NCBI GenBank assembly: GCA_026129255.1
Contig: JAHCIJ010000002.1
Span: 721,087-785,086, forward strand
Length of the DNA: 64,000 nucleotides
Direction: 5' to 3'
Origin: Anaerolineales bacterium
GTDB taxonomy: Bacteria; Chloroflexota; Anaerolineae; Anaerolineales; UBA11579
The notes below the pieces were generated by a model. The model ran no database searches, was not told where the DNA came from, and saw only the letters and a list, made by a program, of their open reading frames with translations. This document shows, piece after piece, positions 27,594-35,251 of this stretch; the stretch's first letter is position 1; the number at the start of each line of letters is the position of its first letter. The position numbers and the translations under genes were made by a program.

Positions 27594-28046
27594 TTATAGA
27601 TTCTCTACGTATTCGGCCAGGCCTTCCAGCGCCTGCATGGCGCCCACGATGGCGCCGTACTTCACAGCCTGGGCATGTGCCTGGGCGCTGGGGAAGACGA
27701 GCTGCAGTGTCACCTTGGTCTTGTCGCCTTCTTCTTCGAAGAGCACATGCGTGCGCACGGTGGTCTCTTCACTCACCACATCTGGGCTGTAGTCGTAGAC
27801 CAGCTTGTTGGGCTTGTCCACTTCCACAAACGTAATGCGGAAGATCATCTGGGTTTCGCCATAGGTTGGCGCCTGGTAACGCCACACACCGCCGGGCTTG
27901 CTCTCCCAATCCAACGTGGTGCCGCCTTTGGGCAGCCACCAGCCCTCAACGTGTTCTCTCTCAGTGAACGCATCAAACACCAGCTCGCGCGGCGCGTCAA
28001 ACTCGCGTGAGGTTACGATCTCTCGGTTCTTGGTATCTTCAGTCAT
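27594..28046 (-). CDS. SRPBCC-family (AHSA1-type) protein
   Basis: A 150-residue START-like fold protein with a hydrophobic ligand cavity: TSREFDAPRELVFDAFTERE, the WWLPKG motif and GGVWRYQAP, ending in a long helix. Such proteins commonly sit beside an ArsR regulator. The start MTEDTKNREIVT at 28046 is chosen over longer in-frame alternatives because it overlaps the end of the ArsR gene by only eight bases and matches family N-termini. Confidence 0.85.
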   Translation of the reverse strand: MTEDTKNREIVTSREFDAPRELVFDAFTEREHVEGWWLPKGGTTLDWESKPGGVWRYQAPTYGETQMIFRITFVEVDKPNKLVYDYSPDVVSEETTVRTHVLFEEEGDKTKVTLQLVFPSAQAHAQAVKYGAIVGAMQALEGLAEYVENL

Positions 28047-28383
28047 TGCGGTTCTCCTTCTGAATGTTGTGCAGGTATGTGTCCAGGCGGTCAAAGTTCT
28101 CTTCCCAGTGCTGGCGATAGGTATCCAGCCAGGAAGAGGCATGCTTCAGCGGGGCGGCCTGCAGCTGCGCCGGGCGCCACTGCGCCTCGCGCCCGCGCTC
28201 GATCAGCCCGGCGCGCTCCAGCACCTTGAGGTGCTTGGTGATGGCCGGCAGGCTGATGCTGAAAGGCGCCGCCAGCTCCTTCACCGTGGCTGGCCCCTGG
28301 GCCAGGCGCGCCAACATGGCGCGCCGCGTCGGGTCAGACAAGGCGCCAAAGGTCAGGCTGAGGGTGTCGGCTTTGCTGTGCAT
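28039..28383 (-). CDS. ArsR-family transcriptional regulator
   Basis: A 114-residue winged-helix protein: FGALSDPTRRAMLARLAQGP, then VKELAAPFSISLPAITKHLK as the recognition helix and LERAGLIERGREAQWRP as the wing. No metal-ligand cysteines are present in the recognition helix, so it is not a classical arsenic sensor. It leads the SRPBCC-DUF1801 run and probably represses it. Confidence 0.88.
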   Translation of the reverse strand: MHSKADTLSLTFGALSDPTRRAMLARLAQGPATVKELAAPFSISLPAITKHLKVLERAGLIERGREAQWRPAQLQAAPLKHASSWLDTYRQHWEENFDRLDTYLHNIQKENRND

Positions 28384-28398
28384 ACGGCTCGCTAATTA

Positions 28399-28432
28399 AC
28401 CAAATGGTAAAATATCAAAGCTGGAATGTCAA
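28399..28432 (-). promoter_or_regulatory. promoter and palindrome upstream of the arsR run
   Basis: Read on the minus strand, TTGACA (28427-28432) and TACCAT (28404-28409) are 17 bases apart. The palindrome ACCAAATGGT (28399-28408) covers the -10 box, which is where an ArsR dimer would block polymerase. Binding is inference. Confidence 0.55.
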
Positions 28433-28460
28433 GGGTAGCCAGATATTAATTTAGGCATGC

Positions 28461-28473
28461 TACAGTAAGGCTA
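28461..28473 (+). promoter_or_regulatory. leaderless-type promoter of the lipoprotein gene
   Basis: TACAGT (28461-28466) ends six bases before the ATG at 28473, without a Shine-Dalgarno sequence. It lies in the 89-base divergent gap shared with the arsR promoter. Confidence 0.4.
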
Positions 28474-29084
28474 TGAGAGCGATCCATTGGGGAGTTGTGT
28501 TCGTCGTCAGCCTATGGCTGGTGGCCTGCGGCCAGGCGCAGACGCCCGAGATGCAGGGCGAGCCAGAGGGGCCGCGCATGCTGTACTTCACGCAGCGCAC
28601 TGATGGGCAGCCTAGCCTGCTGGCGCCCGGCCGCCTGAGCGCCGCCCTTGGCACGCAGGCCGTGGGCGAATGGGGCGATCTGCTGATGCTGCACGCAGCC
28701 CAGCCCGCGCAGGCGATCCTTATTGACGGGGCCGCCGTTGGCCAAGTGAATGCGGAGGACCTGGCCAGGTTGTACCGCCAATGCGTGGTGTTGGCCTTCT
28801 TCAACTTGTATTCGCCAGAGGTGGCGCGCCTGGTGGACGATCCCAGTGTGCGCGCCGATGGCTGGATGGATGGCGGCGAGCCGTACTCCGGCGACTTTTA
28901 CATCATTGTTCATCGCACGGTGTCTGGATCCCAAGGTGACTGTACTGGCGCTGGGCCGTCTGGCCCGCTCGGAGCCACTGGCGGCATGGGCAAGAGTCGC
29001 AGCCAGTATTCGCTGGCCAGTGAAGAAGACTTTGCTGTGTTCGTGGGCGTATTGCGTACGCACTTAGCTCAATCGCAGCCGTGA
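28473..29084 (+). CDS. predicted lipoprotein of unknown function
   Basis: The 203-residue product opens with a signal peptide (RAIHWGVVFVVSLWL) and a lipobox LVACG, so residue Cys19 is the likely lipidation site. The rest is mature extracytoplasmic domain with no family I recognise; it contains several paired aromatic residues near FYIIVHRTV and a serine/glycine-rich linker. It precedes a membrane-protein gene by 13 bases and may be cotranscribed with it. Confidence 0.7.
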   Translation: MRAIHWGVVFVVSLWLVACGQAQTPEMQGEPEGPRMLYFTQRTDGQPSLLAPGRLSAALGTQAVGEWGDLLMLHAAQPAQAILIDGAAVGQVNAEDLARLYRQCVVLAFFNLYSPEVARLVDDPSVRADGWMDGGEPYSGDFYIIVHRTVSGSQGDCTGAGPSGPLGATGGMGKSRSQYSLASEEDFAVFVGVLRTHLAQSQP

Positions 29085-29085
29085 T

Positions 29086-29098
29086 TACAATTGCAGTG
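29086..29098 (+). promoter_or_regulatory. leaderless-type promoter of the 29098 gene
   Basis: TACAAT (29086-29091) lies six bases before the GTG at 29098. No Shine-Dalgarno sequence is present. The spacing equals that at 22553, 28461 and 44576. Confidence 0.4.
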
Positions 29099-29472
29099 TG
29101 ACTACAGACACTTTCTTTGCTTACCTCGCCGTAGCTATTTTGGCTGGCCTGACGATATTCCAGACCTTGCTCATCGCTGGCCGACCGCTTGGCCGCTTTG
29201 CCTGGGGCGGGCAGCATGATGTGCTGCCGAGCAACCTGCGCACGGGCAGCCTGATCTCCATCGTGCTCTATGTTGTGTTTGCAGTGATCATTCTGGAGCG
29301 CGCCGGGCTGATCTCTTTGAGCTTCATCCCAGGTTTTGCCATCTGGGTGCTGGCCGCCTACTTCACGCTGGGCGTATTGATGAACGCTATCTCGCGCAGC
29401 AAGCCGGAGCGCAACATCATGACGCCAGTGGCGCTGCTGCTGGCGGCGTGTTGCTACGCGCTGGCAGCCTAG
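29098..29472 (+). CDS. small four-helix membrane protein, unknown function
   Basis: A 124-residue hydrophobic protein with four predicted membrane segments, near residues 7-27, 48-70, 75-95 and 105-123. I do not recognise the family. The conserved-looking loop GRPLGRFAWGGQHDVLP lies between the first and second segments. The GTG start is set by the nearby -10-like box. It ends four bases inside the convergent kinase gene. Confidence 0.65.
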   Translation: MTTDTFFAYLAVAILAGLTIFQTLLIAGRPLGRFAWGGQHDVLPSNLRTGSLISIVLYVVFAVIILERAGLISLSFIPGFAIWVLAAYFTLGVLMNAISRSKPERNIMTPVALLLAACCYALAA

Positions 29473-30056
29473 CTGCGCACCACCAGGTCAAAAGATTGCC
29501 TGGGCTTGATGTGCTCAAAGTAATACGCTTCGCCCGCGTCCCAGCGCTGTTGCCATTCCACTTGCGCTAAGCCTTCTCTTTCGAAGAGACGGCGCCCACG
29601 CTCAGCATCCTCCGTCTCCATCAGGATGGTGAGATGTACGAGGTCTGCCAGCTCTGGCCGGCCTGAGTACACGCCGTCGATCAGCAGGATGGCTGCTGGC
29701 GACGCGCTGCGCACATCCTCGGCCAGCCCGGCGCCGGTCTCAAAGTTGAAGGGATGCCAGCGGGCGATTTGCCCGGCGAGCAGCGGCAGCAGCGCTTCGT
29801 TCCTGAGACGCTGCCAGTCCATACATAATTGCGCCTTCTGCTCCGCGCTGCGTCTGTCCCATTCGGCGGCGCTGCCGCCTGAATAGAAATCATCGCCTTG
29901 GATGAGGCAACAGTCCCCAAGACGCGCGGCTACCTGCGGCGCCAGAGTGGATTTGCCTGCACCACTGCGGCCATCCAGCGCAACAACCAGCGGGCGCTGT
30001 GTGCGCAAGGCTTGCTGAATAGCCTCGACGATTTGGTCTTCCGGCTGGCTGGGCAT
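29469..30056 (-). CDS. uridine kinase-like P-loop kinase
   Basis: A 195-residue P-loop protein with VVALDGRSGAGKST (Walker A, residues 24-37), QGDDFYSGG and LLIDGVYSGRPEL, resembling the uridine kinase/phosphoribulokinase group. DAERGRRLFEREG is a likely lid helix. Substrate is unknown; uridine or another small molecule is inference. It lies seven bases after the leucine-rich-repeat gene on the same strand. Confidence 0.78.
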   Translation of the reverse strand: MPSQPEDQIVEAIQQALRTQRPLVVALDGRSGAGKSTLAPQVAARLGDCCLIQGDDFYSGGSAAEWDRRSAEQKAQLCMDWQRLRNEALLPLLAGQIARWHPFNFETGAGLAEDVRSASPAAILLIDGVYSGRPELADLVHLTILMETEDAERGRRLFEREGLAQVEWQQRWDAGEAYYFEHIKPRQSFDLVVRS

Positions 30057-30062
30057 GTGGGG

Positions 30063-30872
30063 CTAGATGTACACCAGGCAATTTTCTAGAACGGGTGCCG
30101 CCGAGAATTGGTTCCAGCGCAGATCAAGCTTGCGCAGGGTCTTGAGCGCGTGCAGGCTTGCGGGCAGCTCGCTGAGCTGGTTGTTGCGCAGGTCCAGATA
30201 ATAGAGTTTGGCCAGCTCGCCAATGGCGGCGGGCAGGGCGGCGAGCTGGTTGCTGCGGGCGTGCAGCTCTCTAAGCGCGGCCAGCTGGCCGACTGCCTCT
30301 GGCAGCTGGCTGATCCGGTTGTTGTAGATGCGCAATTCCTGCAGGCTGCCCAGCTGGCACACGCTGTCAGGCAGGTGGCTAAATTGGTTGTCCGTCATGC
30401 TTAGGTAGGCCAGGTTGTGCAGGTCTCCAAACGCATCGGGCAGATCGTCAAGTTTGTTGTCGCTAATGTAGAGGAATTGAAGCGCATGGAGCTCACTGAG
30501 TTCGGCGGGCAGGCTGGTGAGCTGGTTGTGGGCAATGTCCAGCACTTCAAGGTTTTTCAGTTGGCCCAGCGCAGCCGGCATGCTGTGCGCCGGGGTGCCA
30601 AAAAAGAACAACTGGCGCAGCTTGCCCAGTTGGCCCACGGCGGCGGGCAGCTCGCTGAGCGAATCTTCACCCAGCGAGAGTGTTTCCAGTTCGCTAAGTT
30701 CCCAGAGCACGGCGGGCAATTGCTGCCAGCCGCAGCCGCGCAGCGAAAGCGCCGTGATGTGTTCTCCGTCCTGGCAATAGGCGATCTTGTGGGTATGCAG
30801 CTGGCTGCGCGGCACCCGCGGGATGGGCTGGCCGAGTGCTTGCTCCAGTTGCTGCACTATCGCAGTATTCAT
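30063..30872 (-). CDS. leucine-rich repeat protein
   Basis: After an N-terminal segment of about 45 residues come about nine leucine-rich repeats of 23 residues, of the form LxxLxxLxLxxNxLxxLPxxhgxL, for example LEVLDIAHNQLTSLPAELSE and LYYLDLRNNQLSELPASLHA. No signal peptide or kinase domain is visible, so a cytoplasmic protein-interaction role is likely. The 269-residue protein has no enzymatic motif that I can see. Confidence 0.85.
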   Translation of the reverse strand: MNTAIVQQLEQALGQPIPRVPRSQLHTHKIAYCQDGEHITALSLRGCGWQQLPAVLWELSELETLSLGEDSLSELPAAVGQLGKLRQLFFFGTPAHSMPAALGQLKNLEVLDIAHNQLTSLPAELSELHALQFLYISDNKLDDLPDAFGDLHNLAYLSMTDNQFSHLPDSVCQLGSLQELRIYNNRISQLPEAVGQLAALRELHARSNQLAALPAAIGELAKLYYLDLRNNQLSELPASLHALKTLRKLDLRWNQFSAAPVLENCLVYI

Positions 30873-30881
30873 AGGAAGCGG

Positions 30882-31304
30882 CTACTTCGCCTGCAGCGTG
30901 TTCCATGCCGCGTGATATTTTTGCAGCTTTTCTAATGAACGTGGCGTCACTTCCTTGAGGCGCAGGATGTTGCTGTTGTCTTCAAGATCGGCCAATTTCA
31001 CTGTACGCGCCAGCGGGTTGTGCTTTATAGCCGCGATGTAGTCTTCGTAGCTTTGCCCATCTCGGTGGGTGAGTAGTTCCAGCGCTTCCAGTACAACGCC
31101 AGGAAAGCCCATGCGCTCCAGGTCGGCACGCGTGGTCGGCGAGTCTTCCAGCACATCATGCAGCACGGCTGCCATCATCTCCTCAGGCGTGCTCATGCGC
31201 AGCATGAGGCGCAACGGGTGCAGGATGTAGGGCGCACCGGCTTTGTCCTGCTGGCCCTGGTGTGCGCTGAGCGCCACCTGGATGGCGGTATGAACATCGG
31301 CCAT
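30882..31304 (-). CDS. HD-domain protein related to RelA/SpoT hydrolases
   Basis: A 140-residue small HD protein: HPLRLMLRM, AAVLHDVLEDSP (metal-binding HD near residue 50) and VKLADLEDN near residue 105. These are the hydrolase motifs of the ppGpp hydrolase/SpoT group; no synthetase domain is present. Activity on (p)ppGpp is inference. The ATG at 31304 is chosen since it follows the DUF1684 stop by one base and has GGAG nine bases upstream; an in-frame start at 31331 would overlap it. Confidence 0.8.
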   Translation of the reverse strand: MADVHTAIQVALSAHQGQQDKAGAPYILHPLRLMLRMSTPEEMMAAVLHDVLEDSPTTRADLERMGFPGVVLEALELLTHRDGQSYEDYIAAIKHNPLARTVKLADLEDNSNILRLKEVTPRSLEKLQKYHAAWNTLQAK

Positions 31305-31305
31305 G

Positions 31306-32130
31306 TTAGTGTGCTCCGTCGTAGCGCTCACCGGCTTCGATCGTCACCGCCAGCACATTGCTGGGCTGTGGCAACGGGCAGGTGGCGAATTCAGTGAAAG
31401 CGCAGGGTGGGCTGTAGAGCTTGTTCAGATCCAACACCACTTCATCACCAGTAGGCTGCTCGCTGGTCAGGAAGCGCCCGGCGCCGTAGCTGGTCTTCCC
31501 ACTCGTGCCGTCTCGCACCAGCAGGTAGTAGCTGCCATCCTCGAGCAGCTCGGCCTGTGGAGCGCAGTGCACGCCGCCGTATTCGAAGTGCAGCGCGGCG
31601 TGCATCTCGGTTTGCAACTGCGCGCCGGTGATGTCATCCCGCAGCACGCGTACGGGCGGATCGTAGCGCTCAATGCGCGCAACCAGCTGGGCGGCCGGAT
31701 CCGGCGGGAACCACACCCGGCCAGTCGCCGTTTGGCGTTCCCGCCGCTGCGGGTCCCACACGCGTAGAGCAAACTTGTTTGCTCTACGCAACACCAGCAG
31801 GCGCACATCCTCCCAGAAGAGGAAAGTGGGCTGTTCGGCATGGTCGTCCTGCAGCAGAGTTGCGCCGTGCACCGCGTGCTCGTCGATGCGCAACGCGGCG
31901 CCAGGCGCCGGGTGCAAGGTCACCTGGCCCCCAGCCAGCCACAGGCTGCCGAGGGCAGCCGGAGCGCGGGCGGGCAGCTGGACGACGCTGCCGGGCGCGC
32001 TGCCCAGGCTGTTCTCGCCATCTTCCAGCCAGAATAGGCCGGTGAGGGCCAGCCAGCCGTAGGGGGCGCGCAGGCGCTCGCCCATGTCTTCGCGCCAGGC
32101 GGATAGAGTCGAAAGGTGGTCTGAGTTCAT
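31306..32130 (-). CDS. DUF1684 protein
   Basis: A 274-residue protein with the family pattern APYGWLALTGLFWLEDGENS, LRVWDPQ, ETCARGE-like KTSYGAGRFL and DLNKLYSPPCAFTEFATCPLP. The family is conserved but of unknown function. The start at 32130 is preferred to one 18 codons upstream, because it begins just before the conserved LSTLSAWREDMGERLRAP helix. A perfect 13-bp inverted repeat lies inside the gene (31762-31789). Confidence 0.82.
   Translation of the reverse strand: MNSDHLSTLSAWREDMGERLRAPYGWLALTGLFWLEDGENSLGSAPGSVVQLPARAPAALGSLWLAGGQVTLHPAPGAALRIDEHAVHGATLLQDDHAEQPTFLFWEDVRLLVLRRANKFALRVWDPQRRERQTATGRVWFPPDPAAQLVARIERYDPPVRVLRDDITGAQLQTEMHAALHFEYGGVHCAPQAELLEDGSYYLLVRDGTSGKTSYGAGRFLTSEQPTGDEVVLDLNKLYSPPCAFTEFATCPLPQPSNVLAVTIEAGERYDGAH
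31762..31789. repeat. perfect 13-bp inverted repeat inside the DUF1684 gene
   Basis: GCGTAGAGCAAAC (31762-31774) pairs with GTTTGCTCTACGC (31777-31789) around two bases. It encodes RANKFALRV-type sequence without disturbing the frame. Confidence 0.85.
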
Positions 32131-32205
32131 CGCAAGAAACTTCGGTCGCTTAGTCGGTTGGTCTGACTGTTTTTGACCAAGCAACTACCCGACAGATCCT
32201 GTCGT

Positions 32206-33576
32206 TCACGCTATCTCAAACTGCGCGGTGAAGTGGCGCAGCAGCTCGGGGGCATAGGTCATCTTCATGCCGCGGATGTTGGCGGCATCCGCCTTGATCT
32301 CGGCCATCACCTCGGCCACGTAGTCGAAGTGGCTCTGCGTGTAACTGCGGCGCGGGATCGCCAGGCGCACCAGCTCGAGCGGCGGAAAGGTCCACTTGCC
32401 GTCGGCCAGCTGCCCGAAGGCGATCGTACCCATCTCCACGGCGCGGATGCCGCCGTAGAGATACAGCGCCACCGAGAGCGCCTGGCCAGGCAGTTGCTCA
32501 CGGCTGAGGTGCGGCAGCAGACCGGCGGCATCCAGGTAGATGGCGTGGCCGCCGGTGGGCTCGATGAGCGGCATGCCGGTCTCGCGGATGCGGTCGGCGG
32601 CGTAGGCAGTTTGCGCCAAGCGATAGGCCAAATAATCTTCCTGCAGGCCCTCGCGCAGGCCGGTGGCGAGGGCGTCAATGTCGCGCCCGGCCAGGCCGCC
32701 ATAGGTGGGGAAGCCCTCGCGCAGGATCAGCTCGGCGCGCACGCGCTCGAACAGCGCGTCGTCATTCATCGCCAAAAAGCCGCCGATGTTGACCAGGGCG
32801 TCCTTCTTGGAGCTCATCGTGGCGCCGTCCGCCAGGGCAAAGATCTCGCGGGCGATCTCCAGCGGGGTCTTGTCGGCATAGCCCGGCTCGCGCAACTTGA
32901 TGAAATAGGCGTTCTCTGCGTAGCGGCAGGCGTCAATAAAGAAGGGGATGTTGTAGCTGTGATACAGCTCGGAGACGGCGCGTAGGTTGGCCAGCGAGAC
33001 CGGCTGGCCGCCGCCGGCGTTGTTGGTGATGGTCATCATGCCGAAAGGAATGTTGGCCGGGCCTTTTTCCTCGATCCAGGCCTTGAGGGCGTCAACATCC
33101 ATATCGCCCTTGAAGTCCACCACGGTCTGCGGCTCGTAGGCCACTTGCTTGACGAGGTTGACCGGCACGCCGCCGCGCGCCAGGATGTTGCCCTCGGTGG
33201 TGTCAAAGTGCATGTTGGAAGGCACGAATTGCCCGGGCTTCAGCAGCACCGCGGCCAGGATGTTCTCAGCGGCGCGGCCTTGGTGCGTGGGCACAAAATG
33301 CTTGAAGCCAAAGATGTCTTCCATTACTTCTTTGAGCCGGTAGTAGGAGCGCGAGCCTGCGTAAGACTCATCGCCCAGCATCATGGCTGACCATTGGCCC
33401 TGGCTCATGGCGCCGGTGCCCGAATCGGTCATGAAGTCAATGTAGACATCCTCTGCGCGCAAGCCAAAAACGTTGTAGCCTGCGGCGCGTAGCGCTTTCT
33501 CACGCTCCGCCCGGCTGATGAGCTGGATGGGCTCAACGACCTTGATGCGGAACGGTTCCGGCACGTACTTGGGCAT
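32206..33576 (-). CDS. tnaA: tryptophanase / tyrosine phenol-lyase family enzyme
   Basis: A 456-residue PLP enzyme of the beta-eliminating lyase family. It has DSGTGAMSQGQW and YAGSRSYY near the N-terminus, FVPTHQGRAAE, DACRYAENAYFIK and the cofactor lysine in ATMSSKKDALVN (second Lys, residue 258). At the position where tyrosine phenol-lyase has arginine (RSMERG), this protein has methionine (RAVEMG), like the hydrophobic residue of tryptophanase. Tryptophan cleavage to indole, pyruvate and ammonia is therefore favoured. Start 33576 fits AGGAGA and the PEPFRIKVVEP family N-terminus; the frame stays open upstream. Confidence 0.85.
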   Translation of the reverse strand: MPKYVPEPFRIKVVEPIQLISRAEREKALRAAGYNVFGLRAEDVYIDFMTDSGTGAMSQGQWSAMMLGDESYAGSRSYYRLKEVMEDIFGFKHFVPTHQGRAAENILAAVLLKPGQFVPSNMHFDTTEGNILARGGVPVNLVKQVAYEPQTVVDFKGDMDVDALKAWIEEKGPANIPFGMMTITNNAGGGQPVSLANLRAVSELYHSYNIPFFIDACRYAENAYFIKLREPGYADKTPLEIAREIFALADGATMSSKKDALVNIGGFLAMNDDALFERVRAELILREGFPTYGGLAGRDIDALATGLREGLQEDYLAYRLAQTAYAADRIRETGMPLIEPTGGHAIYLDAAGLLPHLSREQLPGQALSVALYLYGGIRAVEMGTIAFGQLADGKWTFPPLELVRLAIPRRSYTQSHFDYVAEVMAEIKADAANIRGMKMTYAPELLRHFTAQFEIA

Positions 33577-33630
33577 GTAATCTCCTCTTGGGTAGTGGAT
33601 GGCGCATGAAAACGCTGTGCGTCTGCAAAG

Positions 33631-33636
33631 TATAAT
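33631..33636 (+). promoter_or_regulatory. possible -10 box upstream of the metallo-beta-lactamase repeat region
   Basis: A perfect TATAAT on the plus strand, without a convincing -35 hexamer. The overlapping sequence also reads TATACT on the minus strand (33629-33634) facing tnaA, so the element may serve both directions. Confidence 0.3.
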
Positions 33637-33659
33637 CCCGCTAAGCAAGACCTTACTAA

Positions 33660-33716
33660 CCTTGCGAAAGTTGAACTTCAGTTGTGTAGCATTGCGAATA
33701 CCCTTCGCAAGTTGAT
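33660..33716. repeat. CCTTGCGAA...TTCGCAAG palindromic element
   Basis: The segment starts CCTTGCGAAAGTTGA and ends CCTTCGCAAGTTGAT. A related element with the same ends lies at 37251-37315. Both have TTGCGAA and TTCGCAA as inverted termini, which also resemble the hairpin cores inserted at 33801 and 33939. Confidence 0.55.
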
Positions 33717-33729
33717 AGAAGAAACGCAT

Positions 33730-33864
33730 ATGACGCTTGAAACTATAAAAATGACCCTGGGTCTGGCCCAGACTAACTGCTACATCATGGCCGAGCAAGG
33801 CTTGCGAACGGCTGACGCCGTTCGCGTTGGAGTTTGCTTCGCAAACTCCCGAGGGGGCAGGTAG
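33730..33864 (+). pseudogene. first partial copy of the metallo-beta-lactamase gene start
   Basis: A 44-codon frame whose first 24 residues, MTLETIKMTLGLAQTNCYIM plus AEQG, copy the N-terminus of the full gene at 34005. A 49-base double-hairpin element (33801-33849) follows, read in frame as LRTADAVRVGVCFANS. The TAG stop directly abuts the ATG of the second copy. It is the most diverged copy. No HxHxDH motif is present, so it cannot be an enzyme. Confidence 0.75.
33801..33849 (+). repeat. 49-bp double-hairpin element, copy 1
   Basis: Two 9-bp hairpins stand side by side: GCGAACGGC/GCCGTTCGC with a TGAC loop (33804-33825), and GGAGTTTGC/GCAAACTCC with a TTC loop (33829-33849). Confidence 0.85.
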
Positions 33865-34008
33865 ATGGCTCTTGAAGTTGTGAAGATGACACTCGGCCCG
33901 GCTAGCACCAATTGCTACATTGTGACCGAACAGGGCAGCTTGCGAACGGCTGACGCTGTTCGCGTTGGAGTTTGCTTCGCAAACTCCTCAGAGGTTGGCT
34001 CTAAATGA
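33865..34008 (+). pseudogene. second partial copy of the metallo-beta-lactamase gene start
   Basis: A 47-codon frame beginning MALEVVKMTLGPASTNCYIV, nearly identical at the DNA level to the start of the full gene. It is then interrupted by the second 49-base element (33939-33987). The TGA stop overlaps the ATG of the full gene as ATGA, which would allow translational coupling. Being in frame across the insert may be chance or selection. Confidence 0.75.
33939..33987 (+). repeat. 49-bp double-hairpin element, copy 2
   Basis: It has the same two hairpins as at 33801-33849. The second stem is unchanged and the first has a single C-to-T difference (GCTGTTCGC), which still pairs in RNA as G-U. 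Confidence 0.85.
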
Positions 34009-34643
34009 CGCTTGAAGTCGTGAAGATGACACTCGGCCCGGCTAGCACCAACTGCTACATCGTGGCGGAACAAGGAAACCCGGACGCGGTGGTCATCGAT
34101 CCTTCATGGGATGGGCATCTCATTCTGGAGCAACTGCAGGAGCGCGGCTGGCGCACCGCAGCGATCTGGCTCACGCACGCCCATTGGGATCACTTTGGCG
34201 GGGCCGCGGCGCTGGCGGATGGCAGCCCCACGCCGCCGCAGGTAGCGCTGCACCCGGAGGATTATGTGCTGTGGCGCGCCGGCGGCGGGGCGCGCAAATA
34301 TGGCATCAGCTTTGACCCCGGTCCTGAGCCGACCATCGACCTGGCCGCCGGGCAGACACTCTACATCGGCAAGACGCCGCTGGAAGTGCGTTTTGCGCCC
34401 GGCCACTCGCGCGGCAGCGTCATGTTCTATGCCCCGAGCGAGGGCTTGATGCTGTGCGGCGATGTGATCTTTCAAATGAGCATCGGCCGCACGGACCTGC
34501 CCGGCGCCGACCATAATACGCTGATCGAAAGCATCACCCGCGAAGTGCTGAGCCTGCCGGATGAGGTGCGTTTGCTGCCGGGCCATGGGCCGGAGACCAC
34601 GGTGGGGCAGGAGCGGGAATACAATCCGTTTTTGCAGGAATGA
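34005..34643 (+). CDS. metallo-beta-lactamase-fold hydrolase, glyoxalase II-like
   Basis: A 212-residue hydrolase with the zinc motif HAHWDH at residues 58-63, then APGHSRGSVMFY (third ligand His), LCGDVIF (bridging Asp) and LLPGHGPETTVG (last His). The short length and motif spacing fit the YcbL/glyoxalase II-like group; substrate is unknown. The start codon lies in ATGA with the preceding partial copy, and AGAGG is about ten bases upstream. Two truncated copies of its first 24 codons precede it. Confidence 0.88.
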   Translation: MTLEVVKMTLGPASTNCYIVAEQGNPDAVVIDPSWDGHLILEQLQERGWRTAAIWLTHAHWDHFGGAAALADGSPTPPQVALHPEDYVLWRAGGGARKYGISFDPGPEPTIDLAAGQTLYIGKTPLEVRFAPGHSRGSVMFYAPSEGLMLCGDVIFQMSIGRTDLPGADHNTLIESITREVLSLPDEVRLLPGHGPETTVGQEREYNPFLQE

Positions 34644-34762
34644 TGGAAGCGGAGATTCGAGAGTGGAGATTGCTCCCTGTGCGTGAGAATTGCTAATCTC
34701 CAATCTCTATCCCTTGATCACCAATCACCAATTCACTAGTTACTTTTTCTCAAGGAGCAACC
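34644..34762. other. short gap with low-complexity CACCAAT repeats
   Basis: Contains degenerate heptamers of the form ATCACCA near 34715-34740 and the AAGGAGC ribosome binding site of the next gene. No gene or clear promoter was seen. Confidence 0.5.
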
Positions 34763-35251
34763 ATGCTAAAAGATTTTCTGCTGGACCTGTATGACTTCAC
34801 TTGTTGGGGGCGCGACCTGATACTGGAGCAAGCCGCCAAGCTGACCCCAGAGCAGTTTGTGGAGGAGACGCGCTTCCCGATCAAGAGCGTGAAGGAAACC
34901 CTGGTGCACACGCTATCCGCTGAGTATGCCTACCGCGTGCGCTGCGCTGGCCTGCCGTATGAGCCGGTGAAGCCGGAGGACTTCGCCGATCTGGTGGCCG
35001 TACGGGCGCGCTGGCAAGCAGAAGAGGCCGAGATGCGCGCCTACCTGGCCGCGGTCAGCGAGGACGATTTGCAGGGCAGCGTGACCTACACCGTCTCCAC
35101 CGGCGAGGAGTTCACGCGCGGCCGCCTGGTGTTGCTCAAGCAGCTCTTCTTCCATAGCATGCAGCACCGCGCTGAGCTGGCACAGATGGTGACCGAGTTC
35201 GGCCATTCGCCCGGCAATATCGACTACACGCTGTTCACTATAAGCAAGTAA
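34763..35251 (+). CDS. DinB-family protein
   Basis: A 162-residue four-helix bundle of the DinB/YfiT type. The candidate metal ligands are a histidine in KETLVHTLSAEYAYRVRCAG and the pair in FHSMQHRAELAQMV, the usual three-histidine pattern. Family members include thiol transferases and damage-induced proteins; the role here is unknown. AAGGAGC precedes the ATG. Confidence 0.85.
   Translation: MLKDFLLDLYDFTCWGRDLILEQAAKLTPEQFVEETRFPIKSVKETLVHTLSAEYAYRVRCAGLPYEPVKPEDFADLVAVRARWQAEEAEMRAYLAAVSEDDLQGSVTYTVSTGEEFTRGRLVLLKQLFFHSMQHRAELAQMVTEFGHSPGNIDYTLFTISK

Noticed and set aside
32206..33576. Tyrosine phenol-lyase as the name for the PLP enzyme
   Set aside because: The arginine that marks tyrosine specificity (RSMERG) is methionine here, so tryptophanase is preferred, though not proven.
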